From Brugia malayi (taxonomy: Eukaryota > Nematoda > Chromadorea > Rhabditida > Onchocercidae): a DNA stretch of 64,000 bases. This document shows positions 63,927 through 64,000 of this stretch, in pieces (the stretch's first letter is position 1; each line of letters opens with the position of its first letter). The position numbers were made by a program, and so were the translations under genes. Under the pieces are notes generated by a model, which was not told the origin of the DNA, did no database searches, and saw nothing but the letters and a program-made list of their open reading frames with translations. The stretch lies in contig NW_025062476.1 in NCBI RefSeq assembly GCF_000002995.4, forward strand, positions 7,181,001 to 7,245,000, in the 5' to 3' direction.

Positions 63927-64000
63927 CCGTAATTCGGTAACTTATCCAATCCTTCATCCGTAAATCGGTTACTTATCCAGTCTTTCATCCGTAATTCGGT
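63927..64000. repeat. 31-bp tandem repeat continuing past the window
   Basis: Units start with CCGTAATTCGGT or CCGTAAATCGGT at 63927, 63958 and 63989 and include ACTTATCCA and CTTTCAT-type sequence. Two full units and a partial third are visible, about 90 percent alike by eye. The array runs off the right edge, so its full size is unknown. Confidence 0.93.

Overview
This is a nuclear genomic window from a nematode, most likely a spirurid or filarial worm. The evidence is: AT-rich DNA full of homopolymer runs and AT microsatellites; small exons with short GT-AG introns ending in nematode-type TTTCAG acceptors; AG acceptors just upstream of several start codons, as expected for spliced-leader trans-splicing; and nematode-like proteins. 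The exon models below were built by hand: every junction was checked for GT/GC-AG sites, phase and family conservation. No database search was possible. It is not prokaryotic DNA, and I see no CRISPR, phage or operon-type defence system.

Layout: 164-1101 (+) C-terminal end of an animal haem peroxidase; 4503-9835 (-) INCENP/ICP-1, the Aurora B scaffold; 10438-10944 (-) an intronless membrane-anchored protein with a possible TSP1-like motif; 12549-16752 (-) FAF1/UBXN-3 (UBA-UAS-UBX, Cdc48/p97 cofactor); 19567-22875 (+) RCC1/RAN-3 (Ran exchange factor); 24921-29157 (-) CDC14 phosphatase; 30740-34193 (+) ARHGAP1-like Sec14/BCH plus RhoGAP protein; 38516-42927 (+) a divergent KChIP-like neuronal calcium sensor; 47600-51756 (+) a small tyrosine phosphatase with a WPE loop; 52213-53631 (+) a two-LIM-domain protein; 55462-61765 (-) BTBD10/KCTD20-like BTB protein; about 63040-63510 (+) a decayed non-LTR reverse transcriptase; 63779-63849 (-) tRNA-Gly(CCC); 63927-64000 a 31-bp tandem repeat running off the edge.

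Four adjacent genes (INCENP, FAF1, RCC1, CDC14) act in the same broad process: chromosome segregation, replication licensing or mitotic exit. They lie on different strands, so this is a neighbourhood, not an operon. INCENP positions Aurora B, CDC14 reverses mitotic phosphorylation, RCC1 makes Ran-GTP at chromatin, and FAF1 works with p97 on chromatin-bound replication proteins.

The window looks compositionally uneven. About 1-10.9 kb and 34-54 kb are extremely AT-rich with sparse genes and many simple repeats, while about 11-31 kb and 55-64 kb are visibly richer in G and C. The most notable observations are two likely GC-AG introns, a candidate poison exon in FAF1, the substituted catalytic loops of the tyrosine phosphatase, a calcium sensor with only one intact EF-hand, and the single-exon membrane protein I could not place in a known family.
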